Below, piece after piece: positions 14,090-64,000 of a stretch of DNA of 64,000 nt. Numbering within the stretch: position 1 is the stretch's first letter; each line of letters begins with the position of its first letter. Made by a program: the position numbers and the translations under genes. Source of the stretch: Phalacrocorax aristotelis. Its lineage: Eukaryota; Chordata; Aves; Suliformes; Phalacrocoracidae. The stretch spans positions 7,936,001-8,000,000 of the forward strand of contig NC_134297.1 in NCBI RefSeq assembly GCF_949628215.1. The letters are read 5' to 3'. The notes beneath the pieces were generated by a model. The model did not search any database, was not told where the DNA came from, and worked only from the letters and a program-made list of their open reading frames with translations.

Positions 14090-17000
14090 AAGGTGTCTTG
14101 GTGCGAGATTTAATGATCTAACTCGGCTTGCTCACACTAAAGGTGCAGTGTTTTCGTTAATTCTGGGGGGTTCGTTTGCTCTGAATTTAAGTCCTTTGAA
14201 AATCTGATTTTGGTTGTGCTGATGGAAACAATCCTGGGAAGCAAGTTAAAATGAAATAATTCTCGGGAATCCTGTATTAAACAACCTAGGAGGAAAAAAA
14301 ACCAACTTGCTGTGCTTTAGGTGATAAATCACATAGAGTATTATAAAATGAGGTTGGATTAATTGATTGTGAGGTGCTGCTGCTTAGGAAAAATAGGAAA
14401 TCTTTAGTATCCAAAGCTGTTTTACTCCAAGTGCAAACTGTTGTCACATCTGCAGCTGGCGGGCGGTGCTGCCCCTGAAGCAGCAGCTCTCCCTTGCTTT
14501 TTCCTAGGGCTGCTCTTAGAGAAGGCCGTAGGCTCCTGGAGGTGGAGTGGGCAACCTGAATAACCCGCTCTGTTCCTGAGCCTGCTGTTTCCTTCCTCCT
14601 CCTCCTTCCCTGCGTTGCTTTGGCCTTTATCAGACCCGGCGCACTTGGCTAGCAAAGAAACCCTTTCCTCCTTTAGCTTCAGCACGCTGAACCAGCTCGC
14701 TGAAGGTCAGATGAGTTTTGGAGGGGAGCGATGGAGCGGGAGTGCGGTGGTAGCAGTTAGATTGGTGTGGGATGGTAGCTAAACAGCGCCCATGGCTGCT
14801 CGCTCTTGGGAAGGGAGGTCCTGGCGTTGCCCTGCTAGGCGGCCTGAGATGGCAGGAAGATGATTCAGGGAGCTAAACCAGAGTGAACAAAAACTGTCAG
14901 GAGAAAAAAGTGGGTATGAGATAATGCTCTTTTAGTAGTGACTGCCCTCAGCTGCAAGGGTGGAGATGAGAAGTTCGTGGTCTGGTAAATAAGCAGGGCA
15001 GGTTCTCAGCTGTGTTTTGAAGGACTCTGGGGCTGGGCACCGTATGAACACATGGCAAACAGCGTTTTGTCATCTTTTGGAGTGTAAAACCTTTTGTGGG
15101 GGCAAGCACTGGTAGGAGTGAGTTAATTTGGAGGCAGTAGGTTCAGTTAGTTACACTGAATGGACCAGGCTTGTGGAGCCTTACTTTGAAGACTGTTGGT
15201 TTCTGGAGAAACAGTGACAAGTGTGAAGCTTTGGGAAGAGAGGAGAGGGTCGCTGCCGGGGCTGTGCTGTCTCACCGTGCCGAGTCTGTCCAGATCAGAG
15301 ATGAGAAGCCCATCTGGCCAGCCTGGTGCCTGTGTCTTCCTTTCTCAGCCCAGTAGGATGTTTTGGTAAGTCCATGTTCCGCCTGGCCCGGGATGGCCTG
15401 TGTCCATCCTGGTGAAGTCTTCAGGCCTTGGCAACAAGGTGATGGTGTGCAAGCCGCCCTGCAGAACTTGGCTGGCGTGTGCCGGGGCTGGTGCGGCAGC
15501 CTAGCAGTGGGAAACCTCCCAGGTGCTCCTAAAGGGACTAATGAAAGCATACCCTTCCCCTCGGTTTGGAGCTAGATCTGAGGATTTATTTTGCTTGCAT
15601 GTAGATGGCATCCCAAAGGTCGTGGGGCTGAAATCATGGGTTTCAGCTTGATGGGCAGGCGCATGCCTGCCCCCATCGCGTGTTTGATGAGGGGTCCCTT
15701 TTAAAAAGGATATGTGACAAAGGAGATGCACAGTCAGAATTACGTTGTCTTCAGAAGTATTCTGTCTCACTGATTATCTCCAAAAGTACCCGGTAGATGT
15801 TTCTGGATGCCCCTGCATGTGCAGTGTGCTTCCGAGGGGCAGGCGTCCTTTGGAACGGTTGGGGTGCCTCCTCCTTGTGACGCAAGTCTGTTATCTTCCT
15901 CGTTTCCCTTGGTCTGTGAGCAACAGGTTACTTTAGAGCTGGCGAGGAGGTCAAGCACTGGATGACGATCATTGGAAGATGGCTTTAGATGAAGATGTCT
16001 CGGTGGAAGTAGGGAAAATGCAGGCTTTTACCATTCTGGTGTGTGGCACTGATGGTCTGGAGAAATTGCCAGTGAAACTGGAAAGGACTTGGTGCTTGGA
16101 AACCATATCCATCTCTCTTCAACCTTAAATATTGTTCTTATTTACGTGAATAATTCCTGTTACTACTGATTTATTTTAAAAAGCCTGGAAATAGTCCCTT
16201 ATGTCAGCAAGACCTCTTCAAAATAACCTTGTCTCTGATCCACCAGAGATGGAGATTCACCCTCTCAAGCGAGGAACGGTGGGCAGAGTTGTTCTGGGGC
16301 AAGCTCATCTTGGAGTTTGAGGTGCTTAAATGGAGCTACATCAAACAAAAGCTCTCTTCTCCCTGTTCCCAGTAGGTCCCCCGTGACTGGTGTTTGGTGT
16401 CAAAATGGGAGTTCAGGTTTACTGAAATGATAGCGAACGGGGAAGAGTCCTGTTTTTCCATCCCTGAGGCATTTTGAGGGTCAGATATGTATTCATACAA
16501 TATTAAAGAAGCAAGGCTTCTCTGCTGGGTTTCTGAAGACCCCAAAACTATGAGCTGTGGTCTTGCCCTCTTCAAGCAAGGGGCTTCTGTAGTGACACTG
16601 TCTGCAGAAGAAAAAGCTGCAAGTATTTCTGGGGTGTGTATTGCGTGTTGGATCTCACCTTCCCCCCGCATTCCCGTATCCACCAGCAAATAAGAGGTTT
16701 CTGTGATCCCTTCAAAAGTGGATGTTAGAGAGACTTTGTTTGGGTGCCTGAGCGGTGTTGCTGAATGATGCTGCTCCGATTACAGTGAGTATTTTCCTTT
16801 CTTTCCTCCAGTCAAAGAACTTGGGTCTTTGTGGCTTGCTTTGTGTACTCACTGCTTTACAGTTGATCTTACCACTCCGCAAGCCTGCGAAAGCCAAACT
16901 GGTAGGTCAAAAGAGGAGTAGCTGTTGACACTGGCAGCGAGGAACATGTAAAGAGAAAGATAAACAGAGGGAAATCAGAGACTGGATAAAGTAGATCTCC

Positions 17001-18898
17001 AAAGATAAAGTTTAGTTAAAGATAATGAGCTGGCCTTGTTTAAAAAGACAGCTGCAAAATAACCCAGTAGCTCCATGTGCTGGGGTTAAAGTTGACCTAG
17101 AATATACGTTTCATTGCTTTTCATAAATAAATAGTCGAGGGAAGATTTGGCAAAAAGCAACATCGCCCCCCGCCCCTCTTCAGCAAAGTGTTTGATGTTA
17201 ACAAGTTCTCCGGGTGTTTACTTTGTCCTCTGTGCTCGCTGGTGGAGCGGCTCTCCTGCCCTTGAACCGAGTGAGAATTCAAATAAACCAAAACGCTTTC
17301 GGCTCAGCCGCTCTCTTCTGCCATCTGCCTCTTACCAAAACAGCCCCAGCTCTCGTTGGGGAACCAGCCTGGTCTGCAGGATCGCCTGGTCTGCAGGATT
17401 ACCCGCTCTTCCGAACAGCTGAAAGAAATTTGCCGGATCAGATAAAACTGCCCGGAAACTGGAGCGTTTCTTTCAGCCTTCTCAAGCTGTCATTATAATC
17501 CTGGAGCTTAATTTGCAGGGAGAAGTAGCAATAAGCAAATAGCTCTATAAAATCAAGAGTGATTCTTTTAGTATTATTGGAGCCTTTTCCTGATGCTTAT
17601 TTTGCATATATATTTTTTACAGTGATGTTCTGATGATAAAATACTGTTATTTTTAAATCAACGATGGGAATAATTTTGCCGTTGATATCTGGATCCAGCT
17701 TCTTGGAAATCAAATGGCTCTGCGAGCACCCAATAAACTGGGACTTATTTCTACTGAACATATGTATTGTTGCACTTGTTTCTGCACGCTGACAGCAAAA
17801 CTCCCTAGTTGCTGTATGTGTGTTAGATACGTGTTTATATACGTGTCTGATATATGAGATGTTTAAAATAAGCGTTGAGTGTTATCAGCAGTGAAATTGT
17901 ATGGCTGGGCTGATAAATGAAGTAACTGCGCTAAATGAACTCAAATCTTATTCATCATTATCTTATGCAAGGCAAATAGAAAACTTAAGTGAAGGACAGC
18001 TGCAGATTATTTTTATTTTCTTGGAAAAGAGAGCGTTTGATGAAGACTGAGCGTCAGAAACTACTTCTGAGACCTCGTGCAGGTTTAGGTTTGTGATTTG
18101 TTTGCATTTTGCTGGTTTTGTGATTTAGTTTGTATTTTTTGGTGCTGACAGTGAGATCTTAAGTAGCAGAACAGCCAGATGTGATAAGGCCAAGGAAAGG
18201 ACTGTCCTCTTGTAGAAGCAGCCGTGTAGATAAAAGCGTACATAATGGATGCCCCAGAAGTGTATATGAGAAAGCAGTATTAGTTTGGGAATATAAACAA
18301 GAATGAGATGAATATCAGTGACTTCCAGCAGGCGTTTGCCACCGTTGGACCGTAAAGTGCTCTAGAAGGAGCAAGCAGATGACATGTCTCAGTAAGCAGG
18401 TTTAGAGCGATTATGAGTGGTAGCTGCGTCGCAGCATGCAGATTCATAAAAACTTGTAGAACAAGCGTAGCCTGGTGATAGATGGTCAAATGATTATTGT
18501 TTGCAAACAATATTATCTCCAATAGATAAGCTGTTTACTTTGGACTTCAGTTCCTCTGGATGGAAAGTAGTCTAATTTATCAAGGCGGTACGGTTCGGCG
18601 CGGATGCCTCGTACTCCAGCTGGGGAAAAAAGAAGTCTTATATTAAGAATAGTACTTGGAAACATAGTTAAGTTCAACTCCTAACTCATTTTTACAGATG
18701 GTTTCTATATTGCAAAGAATATTGGCTGTTTCCTGGCTGCGTTTTTTTTTTTTAAAAACCCCAAACACTTTGTTGTAAGAGAGTTAAAAGACTAACTCCT
18801 GAAACTTAAAGTAGACATCTGTTTGTTTGTTTTGTAGCTGTTTTGGTGCCTCATCTTAGTCTGGAGCTTGGTGCTTTCAACTTCTGTAATCTGGCGCT

Positions 18899-52681
<33,783 letters not shown>

Positions 52682-53532
52682 GGAAGTGACCGTTGTCCCC
52701 ACTTAACGCCAGTAACTGCACAGCAGAGTCGCTGAAAGGGAGTGATGGAGGGATGTTAATTATAACAGAGAGAGTCACTATTTATTTTTTTGTAGTAGTG
52801 TCGTATGAATGTATCTTGTTTTTAAAAATGGTTGCCTTTTTATATTATTTATGCCTTGAAATTCCTTCCCCACCCCCTTTCTCCCCACCCCACACACCGC
52901 GAAACTAGCCTGGTTATGTGTATAAAAAAGAATTGTAATAATATAAAGAACAACGATGGGAAATACAGAGTGTGTTTTCCGTGGCATATTACCAGTGTGA
53001 GAAGCGCTTCCGAGGAGTCGGTTACGGGGATTTAGCGACTGCTAAGTGCTGCTTATGACCGATGGCTGGCAGCTCGGCATCGTGGTACTTGAACCCTCCT
53101 TTCCATGAACTCTGGGAAGAACCCAGAGGGTAAATAAGAAAATAAATAAGAAAAATGAACCTTGGCTGAGTCTGTACGGCACGGCTCGAGAAGCAGAGCT
53201 CGATTTGGTGACTCTTTGTGTCTCCAGGTGTTTGATAACCCTTATGTTTGCAGAAGCACGGCTGAAAATCCAGCCTGTCTCACCTTCCCGCTTGCAGGAG
53301 ACAAAATCCAATTCAGCTGCGCTTTTAAGTCCTTAACTAATGGCTTGGATAGCCTCTGAAATGAAACAGGTCGTGTCGAAGCAGCTCCCAGCGGCCCCGC
53401 GCGCCGCTGTGAGAAACCTGCCTGTCCCTCAGAAACAGCGTGATGTAGGTGTTGCAACGTTAACTGCAGGGTTTGGGTTGGGATTTTGGGGCTTTTTTTT
53501 TTTCCTTTCCAAATTTAATCAGAGTAAATAAA
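52682..53532 (+). other. CDON: Probable CDON 3' UTR with AATAAA signals
   Basis: AT-rich sequence follows the stop codon. Canonical AATAAA hexamers occur at 53,141-53,146 and 53,527-53,532. I cannot tell which is used, or whether the UTR runs further. Confidence 0.6.
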
Positions 53533-55299
53533 CCGGTGGTTGTAAAGCACTCCCTCCCCCCCAAAAAATGGAGAGCACATTACCCCCGAAATGAGGTGCA
53601 TAAATTATGATTATGGCTGCCCCGAGGCGACACATGTGCAGCCGCCTTTTCACCGAGCGAGTATTTTTCTAGCCAATGCTGGCTGCGGGGCTGGGAAGGG
53701 AGGAAGCAATGCTGGCCTGGCTGGAACTGCTGCAAACCCCTCGGGGAGCAAAGGCGCTACAGGTGCAGTGAGGCGCTTTGCGAGCGTTGGGGTTTGGGGG
53801 AGCGATTTCTGTTTGAGGAGGAAGCTCTGGCAATCTGCTTTGGTAGCAGCTTCTCTGTGGGCTGTATTCAGTGTCGTGACGAGGGTTTTCTTTTACTGTA
53901 CTGTTTATATTAATTTTTTTGCATTTGTTTTTAGGGTTTGTGTGTCCTCGCACGGCGAAACCTGTGGGCTTCGACTGCCATCTACCCGGAGCCGCCGCAA
54001 AGCCCCGCTCCTCCCTCTTCAGTTATCGACTCCCCTCCTAAACCCGGCCTTCTCCCTCCGCTCCTCGCAGCGTGGCTTTAGCCTCACTGGATTTTCCCTT
54101 CACGAGACCTGCTGCAAGGCTTTCCCTGGTTTCTGACACAGATTGACAGGCGAGTGGGTGGGTTTTAACTCGGGCTGCTTTGTTTTCCCCAAACACTGAG
54201 GTTTAACCCCATTTTTAAATGACCTCGCTTAAATTGGACCCTGCCCATGATCCCCTTTGTCATGGTTGCATCACATAAAGACACTATATTTTCCTAAGAA
54301 GCTGTAATATTCCTTTGGAAATTGTATGTATGTTTTTGCAGGGTTTTGGGGTTGGGGTTTTTATTTTTTGGGGTGGTTTGAATCGGAGAGTGATGCTGCT
54401 TTATGGCAGGAGTGGGGCTTGATACTTCACAGGCACTGAAGTGAGGTTGGTTCTCATCACTTGACACCTCCCAACAGGTTATTAACCAAATACAGGAGAA
54501 AATGGCTAGAAACGTCTTCTGGTGTGTGTTGATGAACGCGAGCGAGGGCTGAGGAAGGCTGGGGCTCACTCACCCCTTTCCTTGGCCGCTGCCTCCCTCC
54601 ATGCTTGCACCCATGTGGATAAAAGCCCTCACTAATTGCTATTTTTAACATCCTGTGATTTGGCCTGAAAATGGGGAGTTTGGGGTGAAGACAAGGACCC
54701 CTTCCCCACCCCACGGAAGACTTGTGGCTGTCTTCACACCACATAAACCTCGCCACGGTCCCAAAGCAGTGACCACGACCTCAGGCAACACATGCCCTGG
54801 GCTGAGGGCGGAGCTTCACCCCTGGGGTTTTTTCTCCTATCGGTGAGAAAATATTTTTTTTTTTAACCTAAATATTTATTTTACCTCCAGAAGTAACTGA
54901 AGGCTCAAGGCTGAGCTGGAGCTGTTTTCCCTAGGCGTCACCCAGCTCATCTCCACCCTCGGACTGTGCTGCTTTTTATAGCCGTGGGTAAAACCCAGTG
55001 TGAGCTTTTTAACGGTAAGAAAGGTTGAGGGGCTTTGCCTTGTCCTGTATCATGATTTTATCGCCCCTTTGTACATTTTGGGGTTAGAAAAGCTTTCCCT
55101 TTCCCAAGCCAGCTGTCCCCCGGCAAAAATCATACTTCTCACCCAGTGGCCTTTTCAAATATCATAAGCAAAACCCCTCTGCCGCCAGCCCCAGATTGTT
55201 GTGCCGGGTCTGGATCACGGATATTTTTCTAGCTGCTGAGTTTTGACTCAGCAGCATCGTAGGAGCCGAGGTTTGGGAGATGCATCCACCCTTCCCGCC
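53533..55299. other. Intergenic stretch between convergent CDON and VSIG10L2
   Basis: No coding sequence is supported on either strand. It holds a near-perfect hairpin with an AP-1/NF-E2-like core (listed separately) and marks the change from AT-leaning to GC-rich DNA. Confidence 0.6.
55232..55255. promoter_or_regulatory. Perfect 10-bp inverted repeat with AP-1/MARE-like core
   Basis: GCTGCTGAGT and ACTCAGCAGC form perfect 10-base arms around TTTG. The right arm with the loop contains TGACTCAGC, the NF-E2/AP-1 type motif. It lies about 45-70 bases beyond the predicted polyadenylation signal of VSIG10L2. Function is unknown: it could be a transcription factor site or a 3'-end RNA hairpin. Confidence 0.45.
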
Positions 55300-55774
55300 T
55301 TTATTAACGTGAAGGGATGAGTGGGACATGGCGCAGGCAGGCGCTGCCATCCCATCGTGTGAAACAAGGGGAGGAAAGGGAAATAAGGAGGAAAAAGCTG
55401 GAGGGCTCAGGGTGTTGCTGTCACCGTGATGGTGACGTTAACCGGTGGGTCTTCGGTGGTGTCCAGCGGTGCCAAGGGTGGCTCTGCAAGGGGTGGGAGA
55501 GCCCCTGGTGACACCGGGTGGGTGCTGGGTGACTGGGGCAGGGGGCTCAGCCCTCAGCTTGCCCCACGGGTGCTGTCACCTGCTGCTGTGCCGGCAGCAG
55601 CCGCGTCTCCAGGTGCTGGTGCTGCTCCATCCTTCCTGCTCGTGGCTGTTCCGGCATCCTCCAGTGTGCTGATGGGCTCCTGGGCCCTGGGCCCAGCCCT
55701 GGAGGTGGGGAAATAATGGGGGGGTCTCTCCGGCACTGGGGTGTGGGAGCCATGGGGTGAGGGACTTCAGACAC
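55300..55774 (-). other. VSIG10L2: Probable VSIG10L2 3' UTR, AATAAA at 55,300-55,305
   Basis: On the minus strand the stop codon is followed by about 470 bases that end in a canonical AATAAA, read from TTTATT on the + strand. No other close hexamer competes. Confidence 0.6.
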
Positions 55775-61048
<5,274 letters not shown>

Positions 61049-61183
61049 GGCGCCATGTCCGGCACCGCAGCGGGCTGCCCAAGCAGGGCCGCGCTCTCCG
61101 CCCCGGCCTCCTCTCCAGTTTCCCCTTGGGTAATTAGGCCCAGCCCTGATTAACTGTTAATTATTTAAAGCTTATATTATAGG
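61049..61183 (-). promoter_or_regulatory. VSIG10L2: Putative VSIG10L2 core promoter: TATA-like and HNF1-like motifs
   Basis: On the minus strand, TATAATATAA (within 61,170-61,183) lies about 125 bases before the start codon. Next to it, 61,156-61,168 reads GTTAATTATTTAA on the + strand, matching 11 of 13 positions of the HNF1 palindrome GTTAATNATTAAC. This small AT-rich island stands out in GC-rich surroundings. The promoter role is inferred from position only. Confidence 0.4.
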
Positions 61184-62706
61184 ATGGAAAGGAGGGGGGA
61201 ACCTGCCACCACTGCCCGCCTCGGCCCCTGCAATCTCAGGGCTGAGGACAGGCATGCTCGTTGCAGGAGTGGCAGCATCGCCTCCTTCCCACCCCCTTCC
61301 CTGGGGGAAATTAATTCCTGTGCATTAACCCTCCCCCCTATATTTTTTTTGGCTGAAGGAGGGGAAAATACGCTGCCACCCCCCACCTCGATCAAAAAAG
61401 CTGGGGGACGCTGGCGCTTGGCAGCCAGTGGGGTTTGATATTTCATCTCCCGCCCCATCAAACATTCATGGGGGGCGGCGGCGGCGCTGTAATGCAATGC
61501 CGGAGGGACGGGGGGGGTGGAGCACCCCAGCGGGAGGGTTTTGGGGTGCGGATGGCAGTGGGGGGATGCAGGAGCCTGTGGCAGCCCCTCCCCAAAGTCA
61601 GGATCCACCCAGAAAGGGCCTCAGCCGGAGCAAACCGAGCTCAGGAGGCGGCAGGATGCAGCCCGGCAGCTCAAATTCCCCTCAAAACGGGGCCAAAATT
61701 ATCCCAATTTTTGTGCAATACCCCACAAATTATTGTTTTTAGGTTTTTTTTGGTTTTGTTGGGTTTTTTTGTGGGCCTGAGCCTTCCTAGGGAGGACATT
61801 GACAGCCTGGCCCAAGGGGGGCTGATAACACAAGGGGGAGAGAAAATAAAATACAAAAAAATTCTTGGCTTTAAATATTTTAAAAGATTCCCCACTGTAA
61901 AGATTCCTCCCCGCTGCTGGATGCCTTCGGTGGCGTTTTTCTGCCCGCAGAGGTCACATTTTTTAATATCTTCCCAAAGCCAGAGGGAGGGGAGCGGTGG
62001 CAGGTCGGGCACGCCGCCGTTGTCAAGACTTTGACCCAATAAAAATCCTTCCGCGAGTAAAATAAGTGATAAATTTCAAGGGACTTTGGCAAAGGAGGAT
62101 CAACAACACCCCAATAGTTATAAATAATTTCATTTTATTAGCGAGGAGCTGGGATAAACTGTCTGGGGACACTAACGCAGCCTGGGGGGCCTGACCTCGC
62201 TCTCCCGCCACCGCCGTGACCCCGACCGCCAGCGGTTCGGGTGCCGCTGGGATTTGGGATGGCAGCGGTGGGTTCATGCTGCCACCTAGTGAGACTGGCT
62301 TGGCTTTTTAATGACTCGCTCCTTTCTCCTAACTTTTTTTCTTTTTAAACTTTTCAGCAGATACTTTGGGCCAGTTAACGGAGTTTATGTTTTCTGAGCG
62401 CTCCGAGTGCCCCCACACCCATTTTTGAGGAACGTTACCCCATGTTTTAAGAGCCCCTCCAGGGATTCCTCAGGACACGCAGCGTCACGGCTGTGAAAAA
62501 AACCTCAGAGAGGTAACAAGGAACAAAACCAAGGGCAATAAATCGCCAGGGCCGAGGGTTCGGCCCTGTCTTCTCCTCAAACATCACAACAAAACCCAAT
62601 GGCTTTAGGAAGTTACGAGAGAACTGGGAGATTTTCCCCTGGAACTTTCCCTCCCTTTTTGAACCAAAACTCCGATCTGGGGGAGCAAATCCCCCCCTCT
62701 CCTCAC
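61184..62706. other. Spacer and 3' UTR between VSIG10L2 and DDX25
   Basis: It holds the probable 3' UTR of DDX25 on the minus strand. A candidate AATAAA lies at 62,134-62,139 and a variant ATTAAA at 62,307-62,312. The rest is G-rich spacer with several G runs near 61,500-61,570. No coding exon was seen. Confidence 0.55.
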
Positions 62707-62768
62707 TCAGTTTGCAAGCTTCTCCAGCTCGTCCATGTCATCTGGGTCCAGCTGCTTGATCTTGGTCT
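62707..62768 (-). CDS. DDX25: DDX25, last coding exon
   Basis: After a TTCCTTCCTGCAG acceptor it encodes TKIKQLDPDDMDELEKLAN and TGA (62,707-62,709). The pattern, an Asp-Asp-Met/Leu-Asp-Glu-x-Glu-Lys stretch ending in Ala-Asn, is the C-terminus of the DDX19/DDX25 DEAD-box RNA helicases. DDX25 is chosen because it neighbours VSIG10L2 and CDON in other amniotes. DDX25 is known in mammals as a gonad-specific mRNA export and translation helicase. Confidence 0.78.
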
Positions 62769-63972
62769 CTGCAGGAAGGAAAAAAGAAATTGTCAGCGTT
62801 TGGCACAACCAGGGTGGCAGCAGAGCCCGGCCGCCCCGCGGGGCCGTGTTTGCGCTGCTCGCGGGCACCGGCACGGGCTGGGAAACCCCCTCAAGCACTC
62901 GGCAGAGTGTTTCTGCTCTGTGGCCTTCAACGATAGTCAAATAAACTCAGAGAAAGCACAGGAGGAAGGGCAGCGGCCGCGAGGAGGCCGCTAAGGAAGC
63001 GAGAGGCAGCCCAAGCGAGCGGCACCGCATCGGGTTGGGATTCCTGGATGCGCTCCCGCTCTCTGCTCCCACCTCCAACGCGATGTGAGGCCGGGGAAGG
63101 GTCATTATTGTCGTCAGCCCCGGCTCTCAAATCGCAACGTCGTGGTGTTAAAAAAAAGCAAAAAGGCAGGGCGCTGGGAGTTCAGCTGCTCGGATTTTCA
63201 CCCCACCGAAATCCCACACCAGGCTAAATCTGGCAGGGGTTGGGCTCGTCCGCCTCACGGTTGTTCGAGCTGCTCGTCGCAGCCGGCTGACGCTTCCGCT
63301 GCTCAGAAAAGCCTTCGCTGGAGTATCTGGCTCGTGCCTGCTCTGCTCATCTGGTTTTTAAATTTCCATTTTCAAGCTGCCAAGAAGGTTGGGCAGCTCT
63401 GAGGACGAAGCTGAGGAAGGGACATGGTTCTCTGCGCACCGAAATGTTTTGATAGCCTTCTTTTAGGGAAAAAATCACAGGGAAGAGAGGCAGCGAGACT
63501 TGGAAAGTCTTGAAAAAAATCTTGCAAATCCCATGAAAATCCTCATGACATTTATGACGGGCAATCGATTTCCCATCAGGAATGACCTGTGCCGTTTCAG
63601 CTGCCGGCTTCTCTCCCTCAGCCAGGGCTGAGCTGAGCCGCAGCACCGGCTCCCCCAGGACAGGGAATTTGCAGGATAAAGGCAGATAAAATGCCTGAAG
63701 GAGGGGAAAAAAAAAAAAAAAGAGGTGCTGAGACATCCTGGGTGCTTGCGAGGTCCCTTGCAAGTCACACACGTCCTCCTAGGCTGCTTCTCTGAAAACT
63801 GGGCTGCTGGGGATAAAAAGCTAACCCTAGAAGGGTGAGGGGCTGAAAGTAGAGCTGCTTCTGCTGCCTGAACTGAGTGTGAAGTGCCGCCCAACAAGGT
63901 CCCTTTGCAGGTGGGAAGAGCCGGAGGGGGATCACCGGTCCCAAAACCGCCTCGATCCGCGTGGATACTCAC
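62769..63972 (-). other. DDX25: DDX25 last intron
   Basis: A GT-AG intron of about 1.2 kb. It contains a 15-base A run near 63,708 and no recognisable exon. Confidence 0.7.
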
Positions 63973-64000
63973 GGAAATGCTCCTCTATCATCTGCACCAG
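63973..64000 (-). CDS. DDX25: DDX25, penultimate coding exon (cut by the window edge)
   Basis: The last 28 bases of the window encode LVQMIEEHF on the minus strand, then a phase-1 donor GTGAGT. Joined to the next exon this reads IEEHFQTKIKQLDP, which continues the DDX19/25 C-terminus without a gap. The remainder of the gene lies beyond 64,000. Confidence 0.75.

Larger units (their letters stand above)
1..18837. other. Noncoding stretch upstream of the CDON start codon
   Basis: I find no coding exon here on either strand: open frames are short, lack recognisable domains, and are not flanked by consistent splice sites. It holds one clear CR1 LINE, four long poly-T tracts and a GT/TA microsatellite, described separately. 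Because the first coding exon of CDON appears to begin at an acceptor, the noncoding first exon and promoter must lie in or before this stretch. I could not place them. A CpG-richer patch near 1,840-2,010 is the only promoter-like composition and is not convincing. Confidence 0.6.

Noticed and set aside
62707-64000. DDX19 instead of DDX25
   Set aside because: The C-termini are similar, but the position next to VSIG10L2 and CDON fits DDX25. It stays a lesser alternative because only 29 residues are visible.

Overview
The window is nuclear DNA from a bird, most likely from a GC-graded region of a microchromosome equivalent to chicken chromosome 24. The evidence is a lightly diverged CR1 LINE with the avian tail ending in ATTCTATGATG, compact introns, and the gene order CDON - VSIG10L2 - DDX25. 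That order matches my memory of human 11q24.2. I ran no database search; gene names come from recognising protein sequence and synteny.

Layout. Positions 1-18.8 kb carry no coding exon I can support. This stretch is probably 5' noncoding/first-intron or upstream sequence of CDON, with one CR1 insertion and several long poly-T tracts. From 18,899 to 52,681 (+ strand) lies the complete coding part of CDON. It is a Hedgehog co-receptor and promyogenic cell-surface protein, here in 19 coding exons encoding a signal peptide, five Ig domains, three fibronectin III domains, one transmembrane helix and a long cytoplasmic tail. All exons have GT-AG junctions and matching phases except exon 7 (fifth Ig domain), which is one base out of frame. 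From about 52.7 to 55.3 kb is the CDON 3' UTR and a convergent intergenic space. From 61,048 down to 55,775 (- strand) is a 10-exon gene for a 763-residue type I membrane protein: signal peptide, six Ig domains, one FN3 domain, a TM helix and a tiny tail. I identify it as VSIG10L2. From 64,000 down to 62,707 (- strand) are the last two coding exons of a DEAD-box helicase, best called DDX25 by its C-terminus and position.

CDON and VSIG10L2 converge tail to tail, while DDX25 and VSIG10L2 run in tandem about 1.6 kb apart (stop to start codon). Sequence character changes sharply near 55.3 kb: CDON sits in AT-leaning DNA with kilobase introns, and VSIG10L2 sits in GC-rich DNA with introns of about 90-250 bp. 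The exceptions are two introns swollen by two unrelated minisatellites.

The most notable points are the CDON exon-7 frame break (indel, 50-nt micro-intron, or a skippable exon giving a four-Ig CDON), the paired minisatellites in VSIG10L2, and a tandemly duplicated Ig4/Ig5 pair with an extra cysteine pair in VSIG10L2. I saw no bacterial-type systems, CRISPR arrays or RNA genes.
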